Notes: generated by a model from the letters alone, not told the origin. A stretch of 64,000 nucleotides of DNA from Deltaproteobacteria bacterium RIFCSPHIGHO2_02_FULL_40_28 (GCA_001798135.1 MGRJ01000030.1:18864-82863); one strand, 5' to 3'. Shown: positions 28,590-38,676, counted from the first letter of the stretch. A program made the numbers and translations.

Positions 28590-29333
28590 TCATTTTTGAT
28601 GAGTTCCTTCAATCTGCTTACTTGTTAAGCCATAACGCCTTTCACGAAGCTGGTATTCTTCTATCGCATTTTTAAAATGATTTTCAGTAAAATCTGGCCA
28701 AAAACAATCTGTAAAAAAAAGTTCGGCATAAGCTAACTGCCACAACAAAAAATTGCTGATACGGTGCTCACCACTGGTACGTATAACAAGATCAGGATCT
28801 GGAATTCCCTTTGTATCTAAACAATTTGCAAAAAATGTTTCATCAATAGCTTCATGTGCTATTTTTCCATTTTTTACCTCTAAAACTGTTTGTTTTATAG
28901 CTCTTAAAATCTCATCTCTTGAGCCATAACTTAAAGCTAAAATCAGAGTCATTTTTTCTCCCCCTTGTGTACTTTTTTTAACACGCACAATGGTCTCATA
29001 GACTTCTTTTGGGAGAAATGAAATTTGTCCAATGGTTTCAAAACAAATTCCATTTTTTCTCATTTTTTCTTCTTTGGCATCCAAAAAACCTTTGAGTAAC
29101 ATCATCAAAGTATCCACTTCTTCATTGGGTCTTTTCCAGTTTTCCATTGAAAAAGCATAGAGGGTTAAATATTTAATACCCATTTCTTGGGCACAATCGA
29201 TAATTTCTTCAGAGCGATTAACCCCCACTCTGTGTCCTTCAAGCCTGGCAAGCCCTTGTTTTAAGGCCCATCGCCCGTTTCCATCCATAATGATGGCCAC
29301 ATGCTTGGGCATCTTTTTAATTTTATTTTCCAT
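28590..29333 (-). CDS. uppS: Undecaprenyl diphosphate synthase (isoprenyl transferase)
   Basis: Adds isopentenyl units in cis to build the lipid carrier for cell-wall synthesis. The 247-residue protein has HVAIIMDGNGRWA at the start with the catalytic Asp, YAFSMENWKRP and the C-terminal DLVIRTSGEHRISNFLLWQ followed by YAE. Located 7 bp downstream of frr. Confidence 0.97.
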   Translation of the reverse strand: MENKIKKMPKHVAIIMDGNGRWALKQGLARLEGHRVGVNRSEEIIDCAQEMGIKYLTLYAFSMENWKRPNEEVDTLMMLLKGFLDAKEEKMRKNGICFETIGQISFLPKEVYETIVRVKKSTQGGEKMTLILALSYGSRDEILRAIKQTVLEVKNGKIAHEAIDETFFANCLDTKGIPDPDLVIRTSGEHRISNFLLWQLAYAELFFTDCFWPDFTENHFKNAIEEYQLRERRYGLTSKQIEGTHQK

Positions 29334-29340
29334 TAATCAA

Positions 29341-29898
29341 TTAAACAGTGAGGATTTCTTCTTCTTTTTTGGCTAAGGTTGCATCCAATTTAGCAATGTA
29401 CTCGTCCGTTAATTTTTGAATCCGAACGGATTCTTTTTTAGAATCATCTTCGGTAATTTTGTGATCCTTCTCAAGCTTTTTTAATTCGTCCATGGCTTCG
29501 CGTCTGGCATGACGTATAGAAACCCTGCCCTCTTCGCCGTGATGTTTCATGGATTTGACCAAATCTTTACGTCTTTCTTCAGTAAGTGGAGGAATAGGAA
29601 GACGCACCATTTTTCCATCGTTGATAGGGCTAAAACCTAAATTAGCTTTTACGATGGCTTTTTCAATCTCAGCAACCATTTTTGGTTCCCAGGGGACAAT
29701 GGTAATAAGCCGGGGCTCTGGAACACCCAAAGTAGCTACTTGGTTTAAAGGAGCCATTTGTCCATAATAAGAAACTCGTACATGATCAAGAACAGCAAGA
29801 GAAGCCCGGCCTGTTCTCATCTTAGAAAGTTCTTTCTGGAAAGCTTCTAATGCCTTTTCCATACCAGCTTTTGATTTTTGAAATAATGGTTCTAACAT
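29341..29898 (-). CDS. frr: Ribosome recycling factor
   Basis: Splits post-termination ribosomes with EF-G. The 185-residue protein has the family segments KMRTGRASLAVLDHVRVSYYG and GRVSIRHARREAMDELKKLEK, normal length. It follows pyrH by 3 bp in the conserved rpsB-tsf-pyrH-frr order. Confidence 0.98.
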   Translation of the reverse strand: MLEPLFQKSKAGMEKALEAFQKELSKMRTGRASLAVLDHVRVSYYGQMAPLNQVATLGVPEPRLITIVPWEPKMVAEIEKAIVKANLGFSPINDGKMVRLPIPPLTEERRKDLVKSMKHHGEEGRVSIRHARREAMDELKKLEKDHKITEDDSKKESVRIQKLTDEYIAKLDATLAKKEEEILTV

Positions 29899-29901
29899 AA
29901 A

Positions 29902-31507
<1,606 letters not shown>

Positions 31508-31508
<1 letters not shown>

Positions 31509-32398
31509 TATTCCTTGGGTCCTTGAATTTCTTCTACGATAGTTTCTTGAACTTCTTCAACTTCTACCTGAGCAGAAAAGCTATCAAGCTTTTCATTTTC
31601 GTTTGCTTCAAAACTTTCAGCTCTTTTAACATAGGCCCGTCCTGCTTCAGCAGGTTGACTCACTCTTTGAGCTTTTTTCTTTTTTTCATCACTAGCCCCA
31701 CGAGCCAAGGCTTCTCTTTTTTCTAAACCCCTCAAACAAGCCTCTAGGGCTCTTTCGGTAAAAATTTGAATGGAACGAAGAGCATCATCGTTAGCAGGGA
31801 TGACATAATCGATGGGATCGGGGTTACAATTTGAATCGGTAATGGCAATCACAGGCACATTTAAAACATTGGCTTCATGCACAGCAATATCTTCTAGGCT
31901 AGGATCCACTACAAATAAAGCACCTGGGATGGTATTCATGTTACGAATACCGCCTAAGGCAGCATTTAATTTTTCAATTGCTCGATCAACACCTAGGAGT
32001 TCTTTTTTGGTAAAACCTGCAAAATCGTTATTAGTTCTTCGTGTTTCTAAATCAATCATGCGTTCTACGCTGCGACGAATGGTAGAAAAATTAGTAAGCA
32101 TGCCACCCATCCAACGACGTGTTACATAGGGCATACTGGATTTTGTAGCAGCATCTTCAATAACAGTTTGAGCTTGTTCTTTGGTTCCAACAAAAAGCAC
32201 ATGTTTCCCACTTGCCACTACTTCTTCTAAAAGATTAAAAGCTTTTTTAGCTAAATCAAAGGTTTGTCCTAAATCGATAATATGAACCCCAGAGCGGGTT
32301 CCATAAAGATAGGGTTTCATTTTAGGATTCCACTTGCGGGTTTGATGTCCAAAGTGGGCTCCTGCCTCAATCATTTCCTGAATTGAAATCTCGACCAT
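31508..32398 (-). CDS. rpsB: Ribosomal protein S2
   Basis: Small-subunit protein S2, 296 residues. Family segments: GAHFGHQTRKWNPKMKPY, FVGTKEQA, RWMGGMLTNF and IAITDSNCNPDPIDYVIPAN. The last 60 residues form a Glu/Lys-rich extension beyond the S2 core, typical of variable C-terminal tails. First gene of the rpsB-tsf-pyrH-frr-uppS-cdsA-dxr-rseP-tsaB run; its promoter should lie in 32399-32536 but I could not place it. Confidence 0.98.
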
Positions 32399-32536
32399 AA
32401 GTTTTTAAAAAGGTATAATGTTTTCCGTAGGGTCAGGCTCTAACCACCATGGACACTTTTACCACTCCAAAAGAGTTGGGATAGTTAACACAGCAATAAG
32501 AAGGATTGCAAGATAAATTAGATTATTAAATTCAAT

Positions 32537-33334
32537 ATGTTAGATGAACTCACGACAGCTCTTTTATCTCTTTTAACTCTCTTGTTTCTAGCTATCTTAC
32601 CCAGTGATACGGTTTGGGCAGATACTTCTTATGCTAGGCAGGATTATGAAGCTTATCAAAAATCTCCTTTTCATAGCACTGCCTGGGATGAAAGTGTGCG
32701 TGAAGGTTTTGAAAACTTTGATAGAGAAGATTTAACTTCCACCATCGAATTTTTAAAAAGAGCTACAGCTGCCGGTTGCGAATCTCCTCTTGTGTATTTC
32801 AAACTTGCTTTATCCTTTGAAGGTTTGGGGTCTTATTACTCGGCCTCACAGCATTATCAAATGGCCAAGCAACAATTTAAAAAGGCCAATAAAACCCATC
32901 GCTATGCCATTTCTTATGAAGAAAATTATGGAAGACTGCTTTGGTCGATGGGAGAAACAAATAAAGCTCTTGAAGTGCTTGATCGTTCTACTCGCAAAAA
33001 TGCAGCTCCTTGGGTTTTAAAACTTTTAGGAAATTATTACATCAATCAGGGAGAGCATCTCAAAGCCACCTCCTACCTTGAACGTTTGATGCGGATGAAC
33101 AATAACGAACTTTCCGTAGAAGAATACATTGATATTAATTTAAAACTAGCCAGGCTTTATCTAAGCCAAGGCCAAGATGAAGCTGCTCAAAGATATTATC
33201 AAAGAATTTTAGAAGTAGATCCTAACCATGCTGAAGCCCGACATTTTGCACCCAAAAAAGATAAAACAAAACCGATGCCCAACTTACCCTCAACAAATTT
33301 AGATAAAGTGATGGAGATTTTTGAAAATCATTAA
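32537..33334 (+). CDS. TPR-repeat protein with N-terminal membrane or signal segment
   Basis: A 265-residue protein. Residues 6-25 are hydrophobic (LTTALLSLLTLLFLAIL) followed by DTVWAD, a possible signal peptidase site, so it is probably periplasmic or membrane anchored. Several tetratricopeptide units follow (about residues 60-240), e.g. ALEVLDRST, LKLLGNYYINQGEHLKATSYLERL, LARLYLSQGQDEAAQRYYQRIL. The C terminus is basic. It is likely a scaffold for protein interactions. Divergent from rpsB, it borders the accessory region. Confidence 0.85.
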   Translation: MLDELTTALLSLLTLLFLAILPSDTVWADTSYARQDYEAYQKSPFHSTAWDESVREGFENFDREDLTSTIEFLKRATAAGCESPLVYFKLALSFEGLGSYYSASQHYQMAKQQFKKANKTHRYAISYEENYGRLLWSMGETNKALEVLDRSTRKNAAPWVLKLLGNYYINQGEHLKATSYLERLMRMNNNELSVEEYIDINLKLARLYLSQGQDEAAQRYYQRILEVDPNHAEARHFAPKKDKTKPMPNLPSTNLDKVMEIFENH

Positions 33335-33348
33335 TGGTAATATTCATT

Positions 33349-34542
33349 TTAAAATTGCCACCAGGGATAGATTTGAATTTGATTACGAGCATAGCTTTCT
33401 GTTCCAGCATGGATAAGCCCACCTTTTTTAGTTTCATTTCCTGGCAAGGCTAACCACCATTGAAGAGTTTCAAAAGAAGCAGTTCCAAGTGTTTGTGAGG
33501 ATTTGATTTCAATGGGGTAGAGTTTGGTACCTAGTTCAACAATCACATCAATTTCATGCCCAGTGAGATCCCTCCAAAAATAAAGCGGGGGCACTTCTCC
33601 TGCATGCGTGAATAATTTATAAAGGTTCGATAAAATGAAAGTTTCAAAAATCCCCCCTTTCAATGGATGAACTTCAATATCAGAAGGTTGGCGGATATCG
33701 AGAAGATAACATAAAAGCCCTGTATCCAAAAAATAAAACTTGGGAGATTTAGTAAGCCGTTTATTGAAATTCTTATGGTAGGGGGGAATAAGGGCAACAA
33801 GTGAGCTTGTTTCTAAAATATTGAGCCATGATTTTACAGTTGGTGGGGATATGCCTGCATCACTAGCCAGGGAAGCATAATTAAGGAGCTGGCCACTTCT
33901 GCCAGCACATAATTTCATAAATTTTCGAAAAGTCCCCAGATCACTTACTTTTAAAAGATCTCTTACATCCCTTTCAAGATAAGTTTGCAGGTATGAAGAA
34001 TACCAATCACGTGGATTAATTTTTTCTGTATGCAGTCTTGGGAAAAAACCAGAGAAAATAATATCTGTTAATTTAATTTTTGCCTTAAAATCTTTTTTAA
34101 CGGTGTAGAGCGCGTCTTTTGGGTCTAAAAAAGGTTCATCATAGATTTCTCCCAAAGAAAAAGGGAGAAGCCTTGTTACTCCTATTCTTCCAGCCAAGGT
34201 TTGCGATATATGCTGCATGAGAAGAAGTTGATGCGAGCCTGTTAAAATCCATTGCCCTGTTTTTTTTGACTCGTCGATGATGCCTTGTAAATAAGAAAGA
34301 AGCAGAGGAGCTTTTTGAACTTCATCGAGAATACAAGGGGCAGAATATCGAGAAAAAAAACCTTTAGGATCATGCAAGGCAAAATCCAAATTATCCGGAT
34401 TTTCTAAGGAGACATAATTGAAATTTTTTCCAACAAGTTTGCTGAGCGTTGTTTTTCCTGATTGCCTGGGGCCGGTAATTAAAACTGCTGGAAATCCTTT
34501 GAGCAATTCTCCTATTTTTTGATAGAGGTATCGTTTTAACAT
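33349..34542 (-). CDS. AAA ATPase with C-terminal DUF4143 nuclease-like domain (copy 1)
   Basis: A 397-residue protein: Walker A GPRQSGKTT (24-32), Walker B CILDEVQKAP, sensor WILTGSHQ, then a DUF4143 region (about 190-390) with a winged-helix-like stretch and YFWRDLTGHEIDVIVELG plus YPIEIKSSQT. The last motif (E-ID-V, IEIKSS) resembles a PD-(D/E)XK-type core. Such proteins are widespread in genomic islands and their role is not known. A perfect palindrome (34575-34601) lies upstream. Confidence 0.9.
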   Translation of the reverse strand: MLKRYLYQKIGELLKGFPAVLITGPRQSGKTTLSKLVGKNFNYVSLENPDNLDFALHDPKGFFSRYSAPCILDEVQKAPLLLSYLQGIIDESKKTGQWILTGSHQLLLMQHISQTLAGRIGVTRLLPFSLGEIYDEPFLDPKDALYTVKKDFKAKIKLTDIIFSGFFPRLHTEKINPRDWYSSYLQTYLERDVRDLLKVSDLGTFRKFMKLCAGRSGQLLNYASLASDAGISPPTVKSWLNILETSSLVALIPPYHKNFNKRLTKSPKFYFLDTGLLCYLLDIRQPSDIEVHPLKGGIFETFILSNLYKLFTHAGEVPPLYFWRDLTGHEIDVIVELGTKLYPIEIKSSQTLGTASFETLQWWLALPGNETKKGGLIHAGTESYARNQIQIYPWWQF

Positions 34543-34574
34543 AATAAAATTATTAGCCTTTTTTATAATATTGT

Positions 34575-34601
34575 CAAATATAAAATTGAATTTTATATTT
34601 G
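34575..34601. promoter_or_regulatory. Perfect 12-bp palindrome between fic and the ATPase gene
   Basis: CAAATATAAAAT (34575-34586), TGA, then ATTTTATATTTG (34590-34601). It is 33 bp upstream of the DUF4143 ATPase start and just after the fic stop. Likely an operator; it contains a TATAAAAT that could also be a promoter -10 element. Confidence 0.5.
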
Positions 34602-34613
34602 GTTAATGGAATA

Positions 34614-35537
34614 TTAAGCAAGCGTGTCTGGCACCAAGATTGATTCCATTTCTTTCAAAACAAATTCAATGAGAGGAGAATACACATTTTGAAGCTGGGC
34701 TTTTTCAAGAGTATCGTAATAGATACTTTTGTTTTCAGTATGAATAACCAGGAGTGGGTAGCCTTGGCTTAATAATTGAAAATTTAAAAGAAGTCGCCCT
34801 ATACGTCCATTGCCATCACTAAAAGGGTGAATCGCCTCAAACCAGGCATGTTGCATAATCATTCCTAGAGGGTCTTTAGTGACCTGCATTTGGGAGATAA
34901 GTTCTTCCATTTTTTCTGAAACTTTTAAAAAATTGGGAGGAATGAGGTTAGTACCCACAATTCGTACTGGATGATTTCTAAAATGTCCGGCATCAGTCAG
35001 AATTCCACTCATCAAAATTTGATGAAGTTCAAAAATTAAATTGAGGGTAAGTGTTTCTTTTTCTTTGGCAGCTTCTAAAATTTTAGTAAAGGCTTGGCGG
35101 TGATTACTTACCTCTAAATGTTCAACCAGAGAATGGCGTGGCACAACTTGGTTATCAAAAAGAATCGTCTGTGTGTCACGCAAGGTAAGAGTAGACCCCT
35201 CAATGCTGTTGGTATGGTAGGTAAATTGTAAAAGACAATGATCATGCCAATTTTTTTGTAACAACAAATGTTCTAAAAAGTTTTCTTTTTTAAAAGCCTC
35301 CAATTTTTTTTGCCATAAAGAAAGTGGGGCCTCTTTCTCCAATTTTTCATAAAAGGCATATTGGAGAAATATTTGTTTTATTTTTTCGATTTGGCGTGGA
35401 TGAGGTTTTGTTTTTTGGTGTACCCAACGGTTTAAAGTAGCATGCGTAACGTTTAAAATTGTTGCCAGGGAGGTCTGGGTAAATTTCCCCTGCTTTAAGA
35501 GGGCATTAAGCCAAATGATATAATCTGCTATTACCAT
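34614..35537 (-). CDS. Fic-domain AMP transferase with N-terminal HTH
   Basis: A 307-residue protein. Residues about 18-42 form an HTH (FTQTSLATILNVTHATLNRW); the Fic core has the catalytic HPFSDGNGRIGR (237-248). An N-terminal inhibitory motif of class II form (T-x3-E-G at 109-114, in HTNSIEGS) would keep the enzyme inactive until relieved. Fic proteins transfer AMP or other groups to target proteins. The last residues VPDTLA and the stop are encoded by a copy of the dispersed GTGCCTGGCAC-type repeat. An AT-rich inverted repeat lies upstream. Confidence 0.93.
   Translation of the reverse strand: MVIADYIIWLNALLKQGKFTQTSLATILNVTHATLNRWVHQKTKPHPRQIEKIKQIFLQYAFYEKLEKEAPLSLWQKKLEAFKKENFLEHLLLQKNWHDHCLLQFTYHTNSIEGSTLTLRDTQTILFDNQVVPRHSLVEHLEVSNHRQAFTKILEAAKEKETLTLNLIFELHQILMSGILTDAGHFRNHPVRIVGTNLIPPNFLKVSEKMEELISQMQVTKDPLGMIMQHAWFEAIHPFSDGNGRIGRLLLNFQLLSQGYPLLVIHTENKSIYYDTLEKAQLQNVYSPLIEFVLKEMESILVPDTLA
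34618..34641 (+). repeat. Dispersed repeat family B, copy 1 (partial, inside fic 3' end)
   Basis: GCAAGCGTGTCTGGCACC then AAGATT. One mismatch in the GTGCCTGGCAC core. It encodes the fic C terminus on the opposite strand. Confidence 0.85.
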
Positions 35538-35549
35538 GGCCTTATTTTA

Positions 35550-35592
35550 TATATTTTATAACTTTTTTTCAAGTAAAAATATATAAAATATA
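35550..35592. promoter_or_regulatory. AT-rich inverted repeat upstream of fic
   Basis: TATATTTTATA (35550-35560) and TATAAAATATA (35582-35592) flank a 21-nt spacer, 13 bp upstream of the fic start at 35537. The Fic protein carries its own HTH, so autoregulation is plausible. Confidence 0.45.
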
Positions 35593-35605
35593 ACTGTTAT
35601 CTGGC

Positions 35606-35670
35606 GTAGGGGCCCGCCTTAGGCGGGCCCTCGTATCATCATTCCGGGCAACCGCAAGGGTTGCCCCTAC
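35606..35670. repeat. GTAGGGGC-type palindromic repeat
   Basis: GTAGGGGCCCGCC...GGCGGGCCC then GGGCAACCGCAAGGGTTGCCCC and TAC at the end: two nested hairpins with outer GTAGGGG/CCCCTAC ends. Same family as 19505-19665. Confidence 0.85.
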
Positions 35671-35720
35671 TACAAAATTCTATTAGACAATACTCCAAAA
35701 TTTGGTTAAGATATTGGAGT

Positions 35721-36878
35721 ATGTTCCATAGAATACTTAACCCATTAAAATCTAACAGTTTTTTTATTTTTGGAGCCAGAGGAACAGGCAAATCAACCTG
35801 GATTAAAAATCAGTTTGATGCTCAAGATGTATTTTTTATCGATCTCTTGAAACCGGAGATTGAAGACCTTTATCGAAGAACTCCGCAGCTTTTGGAAAAA
35901 CAAATCCTCTCCATGGAATCAAAGCCCAATTGGGTAGTTTTGGATGAGGTGCAACGATTACCTAAGCTACTTAACCTGGTCCATTCGCTTATCGAATCTC
36001 ATGGAATAAAATTTATTCTCACTGGGTCAAGTGCCCGTAAACTTAAACGAGGACATGGTAATCTTTTAGCTGGCAGGGCTTATGTGTATCATTTGTATCC
36101 GCTTACAAGCATTGAAATGGGAGAATCATTCCATTTGGAATCTTGTCTCTTATGGGGAAGCTTGCCAAAAATATTAAGTCTAAATTCTCATGAGGAAAAA
36201 AGCGCATACTTAAATGCTTATGCATTAACTTATTTGCGCGAAGAAATTCAAATTGAGCAAGTGGTGCGTAAACTGGATCCCTTCCGTGACTTTTTGGAAA
36301 TAGCCGCGCTCATGAGTGGCTGTATTATCAATTACAATAAAATTGCTAAGGATGTTGGATGCGACATCAAAACAGTTCAATCCTATTATCAAATCCTCGA
36401 AGACACCTGGCTTGGTTTTTATTTACCGGCTTTTCACAGATCGGTAAGAAAAAGTCAGCGACTCCACCCTAAATTTTATTTTTTTGACCTAGGGGTTAAA
36501 CGAGCTTTAGAAAGAAGTTTGGATACCCAGTTGCATCCCAGTACTTCCGCTTATGGAGATTTCTTCGAGAGCTGGGTCATTTTGGAATTTTTCCGCTGGA
36601 ATGAATATTATCAAAAAAACTACAAGCTTTCTTACTTTCAAACCCACCAGGGAGGTGAAATTGATCTCATTTTGTCTAAACCTAAGCAACCACCCATTCT
36701 TGTTGAAATCAAATCTTCCCAAAAAATTGATGAAATCGAGGTTAATAAACTGGCCACACGAGGTAAAGATTTTAAAACCCCACATCTTTATTATCTTTCA
36801 CAATCCGAACAAACAATAAAACATGCCGGAGTCATCTGCTGCCCGTGGATGACCGGCCTCAAAAAAATTCTTGGGTAA
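35721..36878 (+). CDS. AAA ATPase with C-terminal DUF4143 domain (copy 2)
   Basis: A 385-residue protein with Walker A GARGTGKST (18-26), Walker B WVVLDEVQRLP and sensor FILTGSSARKL. The C-terminal region has GGEIDLILSKP and PILVEIKSSQ, again a nuclease-like acid-acid-K arrangement. Start set at 35721 (MFHRILNP), since the longer open frame begins inside a palindromic repeat. It is only distantly related to copy 1 and points the opposite way, so it is not a recent duplicate. Function unknown. Confidence 0.88.
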   Translation: MFHRILNPLKSNSFFIFGARGTGKSTWIKNQFDAQDVFFIDLLKPEIEDLYRRTPQLLEKQILSMESKPNWVVLDEVQRLPKLLNLVHSLIESHGIKFILTGSSARKLKRGHGNLLAGRAYVYHLYPLTSIEMGESFHLESCLLWGSLPKILSLNSHEEKSAYLNAYALTYLREEIQIEQVVRKLDPFRDFLEIAALMSGCIINYNKIAKDVGCDIKTVQSYYQILEDTWLGFYLPAFHRSVRKSQRLHPKFYFFDLGVKRALERSLDTQLHPSTSAYGDFFESWVILEFFRWNEYYQKNYKLSYFQTHQGGEIDLILSKPKQPPILVEIKSSQKIDEIEVNKLATRGKDFKTPHLYYLSQSEQTIKHAGVICCPWMTGLKKILG

Positions 36879-36890
36879 AAGATATGTGGT

Positions 36891-36910
36891 AGCGTGCCTG
36901 GCACGATTGG
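36891..36910 (+). repeat. Dispersed repeat family B, copy 2 (partial)
   Basis: AGCGTGCCTGGCACGATTGG holds the core palindrome GTGCCTGGCAC, between the DUF4143 ATPase and the higA-like gene. A TTGCACGATTGG echo follows at 36920. Confidence 0.8.
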
Positions 36911-36935
36911 ATGTGGGTGTTGCACGATTGGTGTT

Positions 36936-37214
36936 TTAAGCAGCTTGTTTCAGTTTAAAATCGACCGCCTTACCCAAACGAGCCAAATAAACGATGAGTA
37001 AATCAAGACTAAACTTATCTATTTTGCCGTTCATCAACTCGGAAACTCTAGGTGGTTTTACTTCTAACTCCTTGGCAACTTCGGCCTGAGTAAGTTTAAG
37101 TCTTACAATTTCTTTCTCGAGAAGAATGATAAGGCGAGCTCTAGCTTCAAGATTAGCAGACTCCGCATCACTAAAACCAACATCTTTAAATACGTTTTTA
37201 ACGGATTTTTTCAT
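36936..37214 (-). CDS. XRE-family antitoxin (HigA-like)
   Basis: A 92-residue protein with an HTH (LTQAEVAKELEVKPPRVSEL, about residues 40-60). It lies 3 bp downstream of the HigB-like toxin gene on the same strand, the toxin-first order typical of higBA. It should neutralise the toxin and repress the operon by binding the palindrome at 37570-37587. Confidence 0.92.
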   Translation of the reverse strand: MKKSVKNVFKDVGFSDAESANLEARARLIILLEKEIVRLKLTQAEVAKELEVKPPRVSELMNGKIDKFSLDLLIVYLARLGKAVDFKLKQAA

Positions 37215-37217
37215 AAT

Positions 37218-37562
37218 TTACTCCTTGATCTTTAAATTGCCAATTCGACGAATCAATTCTTGGTAATTTTTCTTTGCTATTTCAATATCCCGCTGAGAAG
37301 TTTTTTGAGTTTTCTTTTCAAAAGCATGCAAGATGTAAACTCTGTCTTTAAGTTTAGCAACATAGATCACTCGATGTTCACCGGGCCGATGAAGGCGAAT
37401 TTCCAAAACTCCTTTTCCTACGCTCGCCATCGGTTTGTAATCTGTGGGTATAAGCCCCTGCTGAACACGATAAAGCTGATAGCCAATTTCAGCTCTAACT
37501 TTCTTAACAAAGCCTTGTACAATCTCACGGGACCTGCCCAACCACTTGAGACTTTTCAACAT
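37218..37562 (-). CDS. RelE/HigB-family toxin (phage Gp49-like)
   Basis: A 114-residue protein. The pattern KWLGRSREIV, RAEIGYQLYRVQQG, KPMASVGKGVLEIRLH, RVIYVAKLKDRVYILHAFEK and KTQKTSQRDIEIAKKNY is that of the Gp49-like (DUF891) branch of RelE-superfamily mRNA interferases. Intact length. The next gene is the XRE antitoxin. A perfect palindrome sits 7 bp upstream of its ATG; no ribosome site is evident. Confidence 0.93.
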   Translation of the reverse strand: MLKSLKWLGRSREIVQGFVKKVRAEIGYQLYRVQQGLIPTDYKPMASVGKGVLEIRLHRPGEHRVIYVAKLKDRVYILHAFEKKTQKTSQRDIEIAKKNYQELIRRIGNLKIKE

Positions 37563-37569
37563 AGTATAT

Positions 37570-37587
37570 GTTACGTAATCACGTAAC
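37570..37587. promoter_or_regulatory. Palindromic operator upstream of the HigBA-like pair
   Basis: GTTACGT-AATC-ACGTAAC: perfect 7-bp arms with a 4-nt spacer, 7 bp upstream of the toxin start. Position and form suit autoregulation by the XRE antitoxin. Confidence 0.65.
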
Positions 37588-37607
37588 TTTTGTAAAGGAT
37601 TATTTTA

Positions 37608-37666
37608 CTCAATATAGGCGTAACATCTGCTTCAAATGCTTTGCAAGCGTGCCTGGCACCAAGATT
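37608..37666 (+). repeat. Dispersed repeat family B, copy 3 (with extended left part)
   Basis: Full core unit at 37635-37666: AATGCTTTGCAAGC, then GTGCCTGGCACC, then AAGATT. The left part CTCAATATAGGCGTAACATC is shared with copy 7 (41603-41693). The stop codon of the 230-residue HTH gene falls at its right end. Confidence 0.88.
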
Positions 37667-38357
37667 ACAAAGATTCCAATCGCTTCGCTAAAACAGCATA
37701 ATCCCTTTTCACTGCCATGGCGGTTCGGTAGGAACCGTAACACTGTTTTGCCAACGCGTAGGTACTCACATTCTGGTTGAGTTCCATTTGAGCAAACATA
37801 TCGGCACGGTGAGTGGGGCCAATCAAAACACGAAAGCGATACGATGGATGAACTTGAACAAGCTCCGCTGGTGTCAGGATGTCTTCGGGACGATGTCGCA
37901 ATAATTTACTGGGAACACGCAAACACGTTTTAGCAAAACGTGAATCCTCACCGTTTCTTTGGATCAAGAAGCTTCTGTTCTCACCTGCAATACCAATTCT
38001 CCTCGAAGACACCAGAGAAAGCAGTTTCTTAAACCGGATATCGTGATGACGAATTTGTGCAAATGCCGCCCAAAATATTCGAACATGTTTGAATTCTTTT
38101 TGATCCAAATTCAAAACCAGATTCACTAGACGATCCGCCAGAACTTTATCGGCATGAACCTTCAACCAATCCACGAGCAAAGACTGAACGCGCCAATCGC
38201 CTTTAAGACCTTCAATCGACGCGGCAACCAAGGTGTCTTCAATGTTGGGATTTTGGACTGGTTTTCCGAACAACCGAAAACCAATACCAATCAAACACGA
38301 TGTCAACTCGTCGCCTGATGGGTAAAACTCAGGAATAATTGTACGCTTAAAAGTCAT
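37665..38357 (-). CDS. Unknown protein with possible C-terminal HTH, partner of a nucleotidyltransferase
   Basis: A 230-residue soluble protein; I do not recognise the family. It is mostly helical by composition, with a segment near the C terminus (STYALAKQCYGSYRTAMAVK) that could be a helix-turn-helix. Its start overlaps the 3' end of the nucleotidyltransferase gene upstream by 11 bp, so both are translated together. It may be the second component of an AbiE-like two-gene toxin-antitoxin system, but it is not a recognisable AbiEi. Confidence 0.8.
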   Translation of the reverse strand: MTFKRTIIPEFYPSGDELTSCLIGIGFRLFGKPVQNPNIEDTLVAASIEGLKGDWRVQSLLVDWLKVHADKVLADRLVNLVLNLDQKEFKHVRIFWAAFAQIRHHDIRFKKLLSLVSSRRIGIAGENRSFLIQRNGEDSRFAKTCLRVPSKLLRHRPEDILTPAELVQVHPSYRFRVLIGPTHRADMFAQMELNQNVSTYALAKQCYGSYRTAMAVKRDYAVLAKRLESL

Positions 38358-38676
38358 AGCTTAATTCCAGCGCCAGTTTCGCAAAACACTTCTGCACATG
38401 TGAGGACCACTGGGGGTTTTGATCCTGGTTTTTAACCCAATCCAGAGCTTCTAAAAGTTCTGCCTGAGAAGGGTTCATTTTGATGCAATCGGCAATGTCT
38501 TGACCACGATCACAGTAAGCAAATAACTTTGATTTAAGAACATCGATATCCTTTGTGCCACGCGTGGTGATTCCCATGAGCGCGAGTGCGCCACCACCTA
38601 TAACAATTCCTGAGAACGAGGTATTTTTTGAAAACAGAAAATCATCGAAATCCTGAATGACAGAGACAACATCCAT
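38347..38676 (-). CDS. Nucleotidyltransferase-fold protein (AbiEii/DUF6036-like)
   Basis: A 109-residue protein with GGGALALMG, followed by TTRGTKDIDVL: the hG[GS]...DhDh motif of minimal and AbiEii-type nucleotidyltransferases. It is shorter than AbiEii proteins. Start set at 38674-38676 (MDVVSVIQD), the usual N-terminal position for the family; the frame extends 12 codons further. It is the first gene of a two-gene unit with the 230-residue protein. Confidence 0.82.
   Translation of the reverse strand: MDVVSVIQDFDDFLFSKNTSFSGIVIGGGALALMGITTRGTKDIDVLKSKLFAYCDRGQDIADCIKMNPSQAELLEALDWVKNQDQNPQWSSHVQKCFAKLALELSYDF

Noticed and set aside
33349-36878. The two DUF4143 ATPases as a recent duplication
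   Set aside because: Only motif-level similarity and opposite orientation; they look like independent acquisitions.
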